Below, in pieces: positions 7,838 through 16,619 of a stretch of 64,000 bases of DNA (the first letter of the stretch is position 1; the number at the start of each line of letters is the position of its first letter). Source of the stretch: DATKMK01 sp035541895 (lineage in GTDB: Bacteria > Desulfobacterota > Binatia > HRBIN30 > JACQVA1); NCBI GenBank assembly GCA_035541895.1, contig DATKMK010000011.1:1-64000 (forward strand), written 5' to 3'. The translations under genes and the position numbers were made by a program. The notes below the pieces were generated by a model, which saw nothing but the letters and a program-made list of their open reading frames with translations, was not told the DNA's origin and did no database searches.

Positions 7838-8980
7838 TTACAGCTTGTAGATTCGGCGAACGTTCTCGCCGAGATACGCCGCGCGGGTCGAGGCCGAGAG
7901 GCCGGTAACCTGGCGGCTGAGCGCATCCACCCACGTCGACGGATGGTCGGGATGCGGGTAGTCGGTCGCCCACATGAACAGGTGTGCGCCGACATGATTG
8001 AACACATGCGGCGCGGCTGTTTCGTCGGGATCGCCCGAGATGAAACATTGGCGCGCGAAGATTTCGCTCGGCTTGGATCGAATCGGTACGGCGCGTCCGG
8101 AGATGGTCGCGAACACCGCGTCGCAGCGATCGAGGAACGCGCCGAGCCACCCCATGCCCGATTCGAGCAGCCCGAGGCGGAGCGTCGGGAAGCGTTCGAG
8201 GGTGCCATAGTCGAGGAAGGTGAGGAACGCCTGCTGCACGCCCTGGCGCAGCGTCACGTTGTAGTGAAACTCGCTGGCCCGTCCCAGTCGGTCGAAACGG
8301 ATCGGCGTCGCCGACAACGGCTCGTAGGTTGGATGGATCGCGATCGGCACATCGAGTTCGATTGCCGCGCGCCACAACGGATCGTGATCGGGATGACCAT
8401 GGCCCTTGCGCGTGTGTGTGAAGGGAGCCACCCACCCGCCTTTGCAGCCGTCCGCGACGGCACGCCGCAGCTCGGCCGCCGATCCCTCGGGATCGAGCAG
8501 CGTGAGATGGGCGATCGGCACCAAACGGCCTGCCGAGTCGCGGCAAAAGTCGGCGATCCAGCGGTTGTACGCACGACAATAGGCGAGCGAGATCTCCGGG
8601 TCGGTGACCTCGCATTCCCACAACAGATGAATCGTCGGATACAGCAGGGCACAGTCGAGGTGCTCTCGATCGAGCAACGTGACCCGCTCGGCCGCGTTGC
8701 CGGCGCCGTACGGGATGTGGTCCATGTAGCGGCGCTCCGGCGACGGGCGCGCGTTCTCGTCGCCCATCGCACCCATCAACCCGAGCACGCCCTTGACGGT
8801 GCGCTCGCTCGGCCGGCCGTCCAGCTCGAGGTATTCGAGGCCGTCGGCGTCCGTCCGGATACGCAGCGCGCGATCACGGTACGGCCGTTCGAGGTAGCGC
8901 TCCCACAGCCAGGCGGGTTCGAGCACGTGCCCGTCGGCGTCCACCGTGCCGTCGTACGGGAAGCGTTTGATCTCGTACAT
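7838..8980 (-). CDS. Amidohydrolase-2 family metal-dependent hydrolase
   Basis: This is a TIM-barrel hydrolase of 380 residues, the usual length for the PF04909 group. The N-terminal metal motif is Asp16-x-His18 (DADGHV), later metal residues lie in IAIHPTYEP, and the C-terminal acidic motif is ATDYPHPDHP. The group contains decarboxylases and C-C or C-N hydrolases acting on aromatic and cyclic acids; the substrate cannot be read from the sequence. It lies 3 nt downstream of the VWA protein gene and shares its strand, so it may be the last gene of that transcript. Confidence 0.85.
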   Translation of the reverse strand: MYEIKRFPYDGTVDADGHVLEPAWLWERYLERPYRDRALRIRTDADGLEYLELDGRPSERTVKGVLGLMGAMGDENARPSPERRYMDHIPYGAGNAAERVTLLDREHLDCALLYPTIHLLWECEVTDPEISLAYCRAYNRWIADFCRDSAGRLVPIAHLTLLDPEGSAAELRRAVADGCKGGWVAPFTHTRKGHGHPDHDPLWRAAIELDVPIAIHPTYEPLSATPIRFDRLGRASEFHYNVTLRQGVQQAFLTFLDYGTLERFPTLRLGLLESGMGWLGAFLDRCDAVFATISGRAVPIRSKPSEIFARQCFISGDPDETAAPHVFNHVGAHLFMWATDYPHPDHPSTWVDALSRQVTGLSASTRAAYLGENVRRIYKL

Positions 8981-8983
8981 GCG

Positions 8984-10573
8984 TCAGACGCGTTTGCGCT
9001 TCTTGCCGATGTAGTCGACGAGCAGGTACTCGCCGAGGCGGTCGGGGCGGGTGTAGAGCGCCCGGCCTTTGTTGATGCGGGTCATGCGTTCGACGAACGC
9101 CCGCAGGCTCGGGCTGTCGTCGAGCATGAAGGTGTTGATGGTCACGCCGCGGCGGGTGATGCGCTCGACTTCCTTGAGCGTCTCTTGCGCCGCCCGCATG
9201 CTGATGCCGCCGAACGAGAGCGGCCATTCGCAGTACAGGCGGCCGCGGGAGAAGTACGCGGTCGGTTGGCCGTCGGTGATCACGATGACGTGTTTGTTGG
9301 TGCTCGGGTGGCGATTGAGCAAATCGCCGGCGAGCCGCAGCCCGTCTTGCAGATTGGTGAACGGATCGCCCATGTTCCAGCTCGCCTCGGGCAGATCCTT
9401 GAGCTTCAGCTCGACCGCGCGCGTAAAGAAGCCGACGACGGCGAAGTAGTCGCGCGGAAAGCGCGCGCGCACCAAGCTCTCCATCGCCATCGCCACTTTC
9501 TTCGCTGCGGCGAAGCGGCCTTCCCAGCTCATCGACCAGCTCATGTCGAGCAGCAAGACCGTCGAGGTAGTGGTCGCGTATTGGGTGTCGAACACTTCGA
9601 AGTCGCTCGGCTCCATGGCCAATGGGGTGCCCAGCTTGCGAGCCAGCGACTTCTTGAGGGTTCCGACCAGATCGAGGTTCATCGGATCGCCGAAGCGGTA
9701 CTTCTTGGTGGCGTCCGGCCGCGCGTCGGCGATGCCGCGGTGATCGACTTGATGGCCGCCGGGCCGGTCGCGCAACAAGCCTTGAAAGATGTCCCGCAAG
9801 GCGAGTTGGCCGAGGCGTCGGACGCCCTTCGGCGACAGGTGCGACCGATTCGATTTGGTCGTCAGGTAGCCGGCGTTCTTCAGTAAGAGTTGAACCTGCT
9901 TCAGCGTCTGGAAATCTTGGAAGGCTTGCTGGCCGAGCAGTTCGCGCAAGTCATCGAGCGAGACCTGTTCGAGATCGCCGTTGAGCAGCGACGCTTCGAG
10001 CTGCTTCAACCGCGACATCTCGCGCATCAGGTCGAGCGCCTCCGAGTAGCTGAGCGACTTCTGGCCGTGGAACAAATCGCCGTAGCGGCGTTGAAACTCT
10101 TCGAGGTCGCGCAGATTGTCGAGTTCTTCGAGCAGACTTTCGAAGTCGCCGGCGGCCTGGGCGTCTTCGAAGTCATACGAGCGCATCTTCTCGATCGCCT
10201 CGCTCAGTCGGTGCGGCAGATTGTCGAGGAACTCTCGTTTTGCCCTGCTGCGGTCATTCGCCGGTTGTTCATTCAAGGTGTCGCGTTCGAGGTCGAGAAT
10301 CTCCTCGAACTTGTCGCGCATCTCATCGAGCGCCGAATGGAGGTTGAACTCGCGGTAGCGCTTGCGCATCTCTTCGCGCAGCTCTTCCACGAAGTCGTCG
10401 AGACCGCGAACCTCGACCCCTTCCCAGTCGAACCCCTGGCGCATCATCCAGTCGAGGGCCTGCTGCACGTCGTCGGTGTAGGAGAGATACTCGGAGAGCT
10501 TCTCGAACACCTGATCGGCCGTGAGTTGGACGCGCTGGCTGCCGTCCCAGGCGGTGTAGCGGATCTTCAGCAT
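8984..10573 (-). CDS. VWA-domain protein, partner of the AAA+ ATPase
   Basis: The product has 529 residues: a long, charged, helical N-terminal part rich in Glu, Arg and Leu, then a C-terminal von Willebrand factor A domain. The MIDAS motif DMSWS is near residue 340, with the metal-binding ITDGQPTAY further on. This arrangement resembles the ChlD/BchD and CoxE/RavA-ViaA type of ATPase-VWA partner proteins. The gene for a ChlI/MoxR-like AAA+ ATPase lies 115 nt upstream on the same strand. Such pairs remodel protein complexes or insert metals; no chelatase substrate pathway is visible nearby, so the target is unknown. Confidence 0.85.
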   Translation of the reverse strand: MLKIRYTAWDGSQRVQLTADQVFEKLSEYLSYTDDVQQALDWMMRQGFDWEGVEVRGLDDFVEELREEMRKRYREFNLHSALDEMRDKFEEILDLERDTLNEQPANDRSRAKREFLDNLPHRLSEAIEKMRSYDFEDAQAAGDFESLLEELDNLRDLEEFQRRYGDLFHGQKSLSYSEALDLMREMSRLKQLEASLLNGDLEQVSLDDLRELLGQQAFQDFQTLKQVQLLLKNAGYLTTKSNRSHLSPKGVRRLGQLALRDIFQGLLRDRPGGHQVDHRGIADARPDATKKYRFGDPMNLDLVGTLKKSLARKLGTPLAMEPSDFEVFDTQYATTTSTVLLLDMSWSMSWEGRFAAAKKVAMAMESLVRARFPRDYFAVVGFFTRAVELKLKDLPEASWNMGDPFTNLQDGLRLAGDLLNRHPSTNKHVIVITDGQPTAYFSRGRLYCEWPLSFGGISMRAAQETLKEVERITRRGVTINTFMLDDSPSLRAFVERMTRINKGRALYTRPDRLGEYLLVDYIGKKRKRV

Positions 10574-10688
10574 GGTTCGCTTCGCTCGCCGCAGATGGCC
10601 GATCGCTTATGGCATGTCGCTCGAAGGAGAAGCGCAGTTTGGACCATATACGGTCTGCGATCAGCCATATGCGATGCGAACCGCGCCG
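10574..10688 (-). other. Intergenic spacer with degenerate repeated words
   Basis: This 115-nt gap between the AAA+ and VWA genes contains two loosely related copies of a word, CATATGGCTGATCGCAGA and CCATAAGCGATCGGCCATC, on the minus strand. They look like remnants of an A/T-richer short repeat. No gene or clear promoter was seen. Confidence 0.35.
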
Positions 10689-12086
10689 CTAGGCGCGGTA
10701 GGAGTACCGGCCGCCGTCGCGGTCCTTGTTGAGCTTCTGGTGGAGGTGCAGGCCTTCGAGAATGAACTCGGTGGCGGCGGCGATGAAGCCTGGGCTCTCG
10801 ACGCCGCCGAGGCTGCGGATCGCGTCTTGCAGGCCGGGAATCGCGCGCAAGGCATCGAGGTACTCGGTCGCCGGCATGGTGTCGGACACTTCGACGCCCC
10901 AGCCTTTCTCGAAGTACTCGATCACCGACTTGAGCTTGTCGGCGGTGAGGTACTTATCGAACACCTTGACGATGGCGCGATGCAACAGGCGGTCGATCAA
11001 CTCCTCGGCCTTCTTTTCCTCGCCGGCGTACTCCAGCTCGATCTTGCCGGCGGTTGAGGCGAGCATGGAGTGCAGGTCGCTGATGCGCGGCACGATCTCG
11101 CGCTCGTCGAGACGGACGGCGCGCTTCTCGGCGTTGCTCAGCACGCTCTCGTAATTGTTGATGCTGATGCGCACGCTGACACCCGACGCTTGATTAATCT
11201 CATTGCAGGCACGCGCTTCAAAGGTGAGCTGCGCCACGATCTCGCGCATGAACGACGGCATGCCGACGGTACGGTCGGCGCGGTCGAGTGACGGCAGCTC
11301 TTGTTCCATGATGGCGATCTCGTCTTCAATGGTGCGCGGATAGTGCGTGCGGATCTGCACATCGAAGCGGTCTTTGAGCGGCGTGATGATGCGGCCGCGA
11401 TTGGTGTAGTCTTCCGGGTTGGCGCTGGCGACGACCACGATGTCGAGGGGTAGCCGAATCTTGTAGCCTTTGATCTGAACGTCCTTCTCTTCCATGAGGT
11501 TGAACAAGCCGACCTGCACCTTCTCGGTGAGGTCGGGCAATTCATTGATGGCGAAGATGCCGCGATTGGTGCGCGGCGCGAGGCCGTAATGGATGGTCTC
11601 CTCGTCGGCGAGGTAGCGGCCCTCGGCGACCTTGATGGGATCGATTTCGCCGATGAGATCGGCGATGGACACGTCGGGCGTGGCCAACTTCTCCGCGTAG
11701 CGGCGGTCCGGATCGATCCACTCGACTTCGATCGAGTCGCCGTGCTCGGCGATGCGGCGGCGACACTCCTTGCAGATCGGCTCGAACGGGTTGTCGTTGA
11801 TCTCGCAGCCTTTGACCACCGGCACCAGCGGATCGAGCAAGCTGGTCAAGCCGCGAATGATGCGCGATTTCGCCTGGCCGCGCTCGCCCAGCAACACCAT
11901 GTGATGACCGGCGAGGATGGCGTTCTCGATCTCGGGGATCACGCTGTCGTCGAAGCCGACGATGCCGGGGAGGATACGCTCCTTCCGGTTCAGGCGCTGC
12001 AGCAGGTTGCGCCGCATTTCGGCGCGAACGCTGCGCACCTGATAGCCACTGTCTCGCAACTCGCCTCGCGTCGACGCTGTCTGCAT
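10689..12086 (-). CDS. ChlI/MoxR-like AAA+ ATPase
   Basis: The product has 465 residues. The Walker A motif GERGQAKS is at 67-74, the Walker B region reads GIFAINEL with Asn-Glu at 180-181, and sensor 1 lies in VVASANPEDYTNRG. This matches the magnesium-chelatase I/MoxR clade. Walker B normally ends Asp-Glu; the first acidic residue is Asn here. An insertion around residues 93-107 contains three Cys (KGCEI and ICKEC) and may bind a metal. With the downstream VWA protein it forms the classic ATPase-VWA chaperone pair. A promoter with a perfect TATAAT lies 45-73 nt upstream, and GGGAGG precedes the ATG. Confidence 0.88.
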   Translation of the reverse strand: MQTASTRGELRDSGYQVRSVRAEMRRNLLQRLNRKERILPGIVGFDDSVIPEIENAILAGHHMVLLGERGQAKSRIIRGLTSLLDPLVPVVKGCEINDNPFEPICKECRRRIAEHGDSIEVEWIDPDRRYAEKLATPDVSIADLIGEIDPIKVAEGRYLADEETIHYGLAPRTNRGIFAINELPDLTEKVQVGLFNLMEEKDVQIKGYKIRLPLDIVVVASANPEDYTNRGRIITPLKDRFDVQIRTHYPRTIEDEIAIMEQELPSLDRADRTVGMPSFMREIVAQLTFEARACNEINQASGVSVRISINNYESVLSNAEKRAVRLDEREIVPRISDLHSMLASTAGKIELEYAGEEKKAEELIDRLLHRAIVKVFDKYLTADKLKSVIEYFEKGWGVEVSDTMPATEYLDALRAIPGLQDAIRSLGGVESPGFIAAATEFILEGLHLHQKLNKDRDGGRYSYRA

Positions 12087-12130
12087 GCCGGCTACCTTTC
12101 CTCCCGATCGTCAGAGAAGTGCACAGGCCG

Positions 12131-12159
12131 ATTATAGGGGGGGCTCCAAGTCGGAGCAA
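12131..12159 (-). promoter_or_regulatory. Sigma-70 promoter for the AAA+/VWA genes
   Basis: On the minus strand, TTGCTC (12159-12154) and a perfect TATAAT (12136-12131) are separated by 17 bases. The -10 lies 44 nt upstream of the ATG at 12086, and a GGGAGG ribosome-binding site follows. It is the best promoter match I saw in the window. Confidence 0.65.
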
Positions 12160-12291
12160 TCACCGGAGGAACAGCGTTGGGCCGTCGCCGGCGCGGCGCG
12201 ATGCCTTCGAGCGCAGATTGCGGTTGACAGAGCCCCTGTTGTCTTCGATCATAGCCGCGCAATTCCGGGTCGCATCACGAACGGGGGGGGC

Positions 12292-13833
12292 ATGGCGAAC
12301 ATCAGCCCGGCCAATTGGAACTACAACACCGCCGCGCATCTGTTGCGGCGCGCCGGCTTCGGCCACAACGGCTCGTTGGTGAGGGGAAAGAGTCAGGCGT
12401 CGCAGGTCGCGCAACTCGCCAACCTGACACCCGACAAGGCCGTCGACCGTGTGCTGTCCTTTGGCGTGTCGAAGTCCGCCGGGCCCGGAACACTTCGGTC
12501 CGACGACGACTCCGACTTCAACAAGCTTACGGTTTGGTGGATCAATGCGATGCGCAACAGCGGGACGCCGTTGCGTGAGAAGATGGTGCTCTTCCTGCAC
12601 GGACACTTCGCGACCGGGCGCTCGAAGGTCAACACGACCCTCTATCACGCGCGGCAGAACGCGTTATTCCGAGCGTACGCCACAGGTGATTTCCGTGATC
12701 TGGTGATGCAGATCACCATCGATCCGGCGATGTTGTGGTGGCTCGACGGGCAACTGAACGAGGTCGGGCGGCCCAACGAAAACTACGCTCGCGAGCTCCA
12801 GGAGTTGTTCACGTTGGGCGTCTTCGACTTCAACGGTCACCGCAACTACGCGCAAAGTGACGTGGTCCAAGCCGCGCGGATCCTCACCGGATGGGGGGTC
12901 AACGAAGACTACAAGAAGCGAAAGATCGCGGCGTACTTCTCGCCGGGCCGCCACGATACCGGGGCCAAGACGCTGTTCGGACCCGTCACGGGCGAGACCG
13001 ATGCCCAGAACCTCGCGAACCGGTTCAGCGTCCAAAGCAACGACCCCATGGCCCCGAACTACAGCGCGCCGCAAACTGAGTATCAGATTCTGGTCGCCAA
13101 AATCTTCGATCACATTGACACGGAAGGGCGGCCCACCGCCGCGCGTTTCATGGCGCGAAAGCTATGGAAGTTCTTCGCGTACGACCCGGCGGTCGACGCC
13201 GGAACTTCGCGAGCAGATCTCGGATTGATCGATGCGCTCGCCGACGAATTCAAAAACACCCCCGATCTGAAATCCAAGGTGAACAACTACAGTCTCAAAT
13301 CGCTGCTGAGGGCGATGTTCCTGCGCGAGGAATTCTATGCGGATGTGACGCGCACGGTGAAGGGTCCCGTCGAGTACGTCGTCGGTTCGGTCAAGATGCT
13401 CCACGGCAAGCTCGATAGCAGCGAACTCACGTACATCGGCGACCGACTGAGTGCCATGGGACAAACCCTGTTCAATCCTCCCAACGTCAAGGGCTGGGAC
13501 GGCAATCAGGCGTGGGTGACGTCGCAGACGCTGCTCAAGCGGTTTGAGTTCGCGCGCGACATCGCGAACAGCGACGCCAGTCGAAATTCACACCTCGGTT
13601 GGAACCTCAAAGGGTATGTCGATCCCACCGCAACCACGCGCCAAGCCGTGGTGGATCGTTTCCTCACCCTGCTCGGCCCGATGCAGATCGATCCCGATAC
13701 CAATGACGCGTTGGTTAGTTGGCTGGGTGCGACCGACGCCGACCTGCAGCTGACCGACCCGAACTATCTCGACACCTACGTTCGCGGTCTGGTGAACCTC
13801 ATCCTCACCTTGCCGCAATATCACGTGCACTAG
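12292..13833 (+). CDS. DUF1800 family protein
   Basis: The product has 513 residues and the DUF1800 layout: an N-terminal AAHLLRRAGFG motif, an FLHGHFATG motif, and NENYARELQELFTLGV near the middle, which is the best-conserved family signature. The function is unknown. These proteins are almost always encoded next to a DUF1501 protein, as here (22 nt apart), and are thought to act in the envelope. No N-terminal signal is visible from the ATG at 12292, which is preceded by a G-run that may serve as ribosome-binding site. In-frame codons upstream back to 12085 read through the divergent promoter and are not credible. Confidence 0.85.
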   Translation: MANISPANWNYNTAAHLLRRAGFGHNGSLVRGKSQASQVAQLANLTPDKAVDRVLSFGVSKSAGPGTLRSDDDSDFNKLTVWWINAMRNSGTPLREKMVLFLHGHFATGRSKVNTTLYHARQNALFRAYATGDFRDLVMQITIDPAMLWWLDGQLNEVGRPNENYARELQELFTLGVFDFNGHRNYAQSDVVQAARILTGWGVNEDYKKRKIAAYFSPGRHDTGAKTLFGPVTGETDAQNLANRFSVQSNDPMAPNYSAPQTEYQILVAKIFDHIDTEGRPTAARFMARKLWKFFAYDPAVDAGTSRADLGLIDALADEFKNTPDLKSKVNNYSLKSLLRAMFLREEFYADVTRTVKGPVEYVVGSVKMLHGKLDSSELTYIGDRLSAMGQTLFNPPNVKGWDGNQAWVTSQTLLKRFEFARDIANSDASRNSHLGWNLKGYVDPTATTRQAVVDRFLTLLGPMQIDPDTNDALVSWLGATDADLQLTDPNYLDTYVRGLVNLILTLPQYHVH

Positions 13834-13855
13834 GTCACGGCGGAAGGAGGTTGGC

Positions 13856-15343
13856 GTGCGATTCTCACGCAGACAGTTTCTCAAAGCCACTGCCGGCATG
13901 TCGGCCGCGTCGGCGTTTCCTTCGATTTGGTGGCGTGCCCGCGCGGCCCAAGCCCTGGAGCCCTGCGAAAGCGGCGTCAATCTCGTCATCGTTCAACTCA
14001 GCGGCGGCAACGACGGGATCAACACGGTCATCCCGATGACCAACGGCAGCGGCGCCGATCGGATGCAGTACGAGAACGTGCGCCCGACCATTGGGATCGA
14101 CGTCGGCAATTCATCCCTCCCAAATCTCACGCCGACCGAAATCGGGCACGACCCGAATCACAACGGGCGACTGGCCTTGCACCCGCACATGACAGGCCTG
14201 AAGGCCCTCTATGATTCGGGCAATCTGGCGGTCCTGCTCGGCGTGCACTACCCGAATCCGAACTTGTCGCACTTCCAGTCGGAAAACATCTGGTACTTTT
14301 CCGATCCGGACCAAACCGGCATAGCCTCCGGCTGGATGGGCCGCACGCTCGACAACCTGTGCGCGATGCAATCGCTGGCGGTGCCCGGCGTCGACTTGGA
14401 CTATGAGTTGACTCCGCTGTTCTACGGCAATTCGTCAGTCCTGGCCTTCGATAGCCTGGACGATTTGGAGTTTCCCGTCAGCTACGGCTTCGACGATGCG
14501 TTGACCGCGGTGTACAAGAATCAATTCGCTCAGATCTATGGGACCGCAAGTAACAACAGCGCCGAATTCCTGAAGGTCATCGGGAGGACGGGCGCCGCAG
14601 CGGCAGGGAAGGTCGATGCCTACCGGACGGCGGACGAACTGCTCGCGAAGAACCTCAACGACGTGCTCAACGGCACAATGAACGGCGGTGGGGGATTCGG
14701 AGTCAATGGCGCGGACGACTTTTGGTTGGCGCGTTCGTTGCGGACCGTGTTCGCCCTCATGAAGGGCTCTCAACCGGGAAACCACCCGCTCGGTTGCCGC
14801 GTGTTCCATGTGAGCATCGGCGGATTCGACACCCATTCGCAACAAGGGATTCACACCCCGCTTTCGATGAAGTCGCTTGCGCAAAAGGTCGCCGACGATT
14901 TCTCTGGCGAGTATCACGGCAAGCTGCTGTACCACGTGAGCACCGCAATCTCCGCGTTTTGGCGCGATTGCATTGAGGACGGCAATCTTTACAAGAACAC
15001 CGTGATCATGACGTTTTCCGAATTTGGCCGGCGCATCGAGGAGAACGGCAGCGGCGACTACAAAGCGGGCACCGATCACGGGACGGCGGCCCCAATGTTC
15101 ATCGTTGGACCCACCGTGGCGCAGTCCACCGGACCCTCCCACGTGGCCGGCGGCGTCTACGGGGCCTATCCGCCGTTGAACCAGCCCGACGACGACGGCA
15201 ACATGGTCGTCCAACTCGACTTTCGGCACATGTACGGAGAGATCCTGCATCGCTGGTTCGGGCTCGACAGCACGACGACCAACGGGGTGCTCACCGACGG
15301 CAAAGGTGGATTCACCTACTCGCCGCAAGGCTTCCTCGCGTAG
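13856..15343 (+). CDS. DUF1501 family Tat-exported protein
   Basis: The product has 495 residues and starts with a twin-arginine signal (SRRQFLKATAG) followed by a hydrophobic stretch ending near AAQA, so it is exported folded. The body matches DUF1501, a group related to alkaline-phosphatase/sulfatase folds: VIVQLSGGNDGINTV near the mature N-terminus, FDTHSQQ in the middle and TFSEFGRRIEENGS with a following DHG. It pairs with the DUF1800 protein 22 nt upstream. The GTG at 13856 is preceded by GGAAGGAGG. The role of the pair is not established. Confidence 0.87.
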   Translation: MRFSRRQFLKATAGMSAASAFPSIWWRARAAQALEPCESGVNLVIVQLSGGNDGINTVIPMTNGSGADRMQYENVRPTIGIDVGNSSLPNLTPTEIGHDPNHNGRLALHPHMTGLKALYDSGNLAVLLGVHYPNPNLSHFQSENIWYFSDPDQTGIASGWMGRTLDNLCAMQSLAVPGVDLDYELTPLFYGNSSVLAFDSLDDLEFPVSYGFDDALTAVYKNQFAQIYGTASNNSAEFLKVIGRTGAAAAGKVDAYRTADELLAKNLNDVLNGTMNGGGGFGVNGADDFWLARSLRTVFALMKGSQPGNHPLGCRVFHVSIGGFDTHSQQGIHTPLSMKSLAQKVADDFSGEYHGKLLYHVSTAISAFWRDCIEDGNLYKNTVIMTFSEFGRRIEENGSGDYKAGTDHGTAAPMFIVGPTVAQSTGPSHVAGGVYGAYPPLNQPDDDGNMVVQLDFRHMYGEILHRWFGLDSTTTNGVLTDGKGGFTYSPQGFLA

Positions 15344-15366
15344 ACGCCCCGCTGTTTTCCGGCGTC
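15343..15366 (+). terminator. Possible terminator hairpin after the DUF1501 gene
   Basis: GACGCC (15343-15348) and GGCGTC (15361-15366) form a 6-bp stem with a 12-nt loop containing TTTT. It begins at the stop codon. No U-tract follows, so its role as a terminator is uncertain. Confidence 0.3.
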
Positions 15367-15416
15367 TCCGCCTGCCGGATTGACTCGCGCGCCCGCTTCG
15401 ATGACTGTGCGCGGCG

Positions 15417-16619
15417 ATGCAATGGCGGCGGAAGTTGTGGTGGGTGGCTGTGCTGTATTTCGCCGAGGGATTTCCCTTCGGCATCGCCATCGACAATTTG
15501 CCCGTCTACTTTCGTACGCACGGCGTCTCGCTGGTTGAAATCGGATGGCTCAGCCTGCTCGGCATGCCGTGGACGCTCAAGGTGTTCTGGGCGCCACTCG
15601 TGGACCGTTTCGGCGAACGCCGCCAGTGGATCGTGGGCGCGTTGCTGATGATGGGTGGGTTGCTGATTGTGTTGCCGTGGTGCGACCCGGCCCGACCAAC
15701 GTGGTGGCTGTGGGCGCTGCTCCTGCTCTTCACGACGGCGTCGGCGACGCAAGACATTGCCATCGACGCGCACACCATCGGCCTGTTGGACCCGGGCGAG
15801 GAAGGCATAGCCAACGGCGTACGCGTCTCGGCCTATCGTGCCGCGTTGATTGCCGGCGGCGGCGGGTTGGTGATGCTCGCCGATGTCGTCGGCTGGCCGG
15901 CCGTCTACTGGTTAGCAGCGGTGATCCTGGTGAGCCTTGGTGTGCTGATCTCGAATGCGCCGCGGGTCGCTCAGGTGGGCGAGGATCTCGGCCAACAATG
16001 GTTGGCACCGTTGTGGCGATGGCTGCGCCGCCCGGGCGCGCCCGGCATCTTTCTCTTTGTCCTGATGTACAAGCTCGGCGACGCCAGCATGGGCCCGATG
16101 GTCAAACCGTTCTGGGTCGACCGCGGCTTCAGCGCCGCGGAGATCGGGTTGGTTTCCACCACCTTTGGTGTGTTCGCGAGCGTCGTGGGCGCGCTGGCCG
16201 GCGGTGCGTTGACCACACGGTGGGGGATTTATCGCGGACTATGGGCGCTCGGCCTGTTGCAGGCGTTTTCGAATCTCGGCTACGCGGCGGTTGCCTACAG
16301 CGACGCGGGACGCGTCGGCATCTACGCCGCCTCGCTGTTCGAAAGCTTCACCGGCGGGCTTGGTACCGCAGCGTTTCTCGCCTTCTTGATGCACATCTGC
16401 GACAAGCAGCAGGCGGCGACCGAGTACGCGCTGCTGTCGGCGATCTTCGGCTTCACCCGTTCGCTCGCCGGCGGCGTCAGCGGATGGGGTACCACGGTGC
16501 TCGGCTATCCGGCGTACTTCGCCTTCACCTTCGTGTTGGCGTTCCCGGCGTACGTGCTGCTGCCGTGGGTGCAAGGCTGGATCACCGATCGGCCGGCGGA
16601 CGCGCTCAGTACTGGTTGA
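15417..16619 (+). CDS. AmpG-like MFS transporter
   Basis: This 12-helix carrier of 400 residues has the features of the AmpG/PAT branch of the major facilitator superfamily: an N-terminal YFAEGFPFGI motif, TLKVFWAPLVDRFG after helix 2 and ATQDIAIDAH in helix 4. AmpG imports anhydro-muropeptides for cell-wall recycling, but the branch also includes acetyl-CoA and other carriers, and no recycling enzymes lie nearby. The gene converges on the alcohol dehydrogenase gene with a 14-nt overlap. Confidence 0.82.
   Translation: MQWRRKLWWVAVLYFAEGFPFGIAIDNLPVYFRTHGVSLVEIGWLSLLGMPWTLKVFWAPLVDRFGERRQWIVGALLMMGGLLIVLPWCDPARPTWWLWALLLLFTTASATQDIAIDAHTIGLLDPGEEGIANGVRVSAYRAALIAGGGGLVMLADVVGWPAVYWLAAVILVSLGVLISNAPRVAQVGEDLGQQWLAPLWRWLRRPGAPGIFLFVLMYKLGDASMGPMVKPFWVDRGFSAAEIGLVSTTFGVFASVVGALAGGALTTRWGIYRGLWALGLLQAFSNLGYAAVAYSDAGRVGIYAASLFESFTGGLGTAAFLAFLMHICDKQQAATEYALLSAIFGFTRSLAGGVSGWGTTVLGYPAYFAFTFVLAFPAYVLLPWVQGWITDRPADALSTG

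Noticed and set aside
7943..9886. Long plus-strand open frame (about 647 codons) antisense to the amidohydrolase and VWA genes
   Set aside because: It is rich in Arg, Ala and Val without motifs and exactly opposes two well-supported genes; long antisense frames are common at this GC content.
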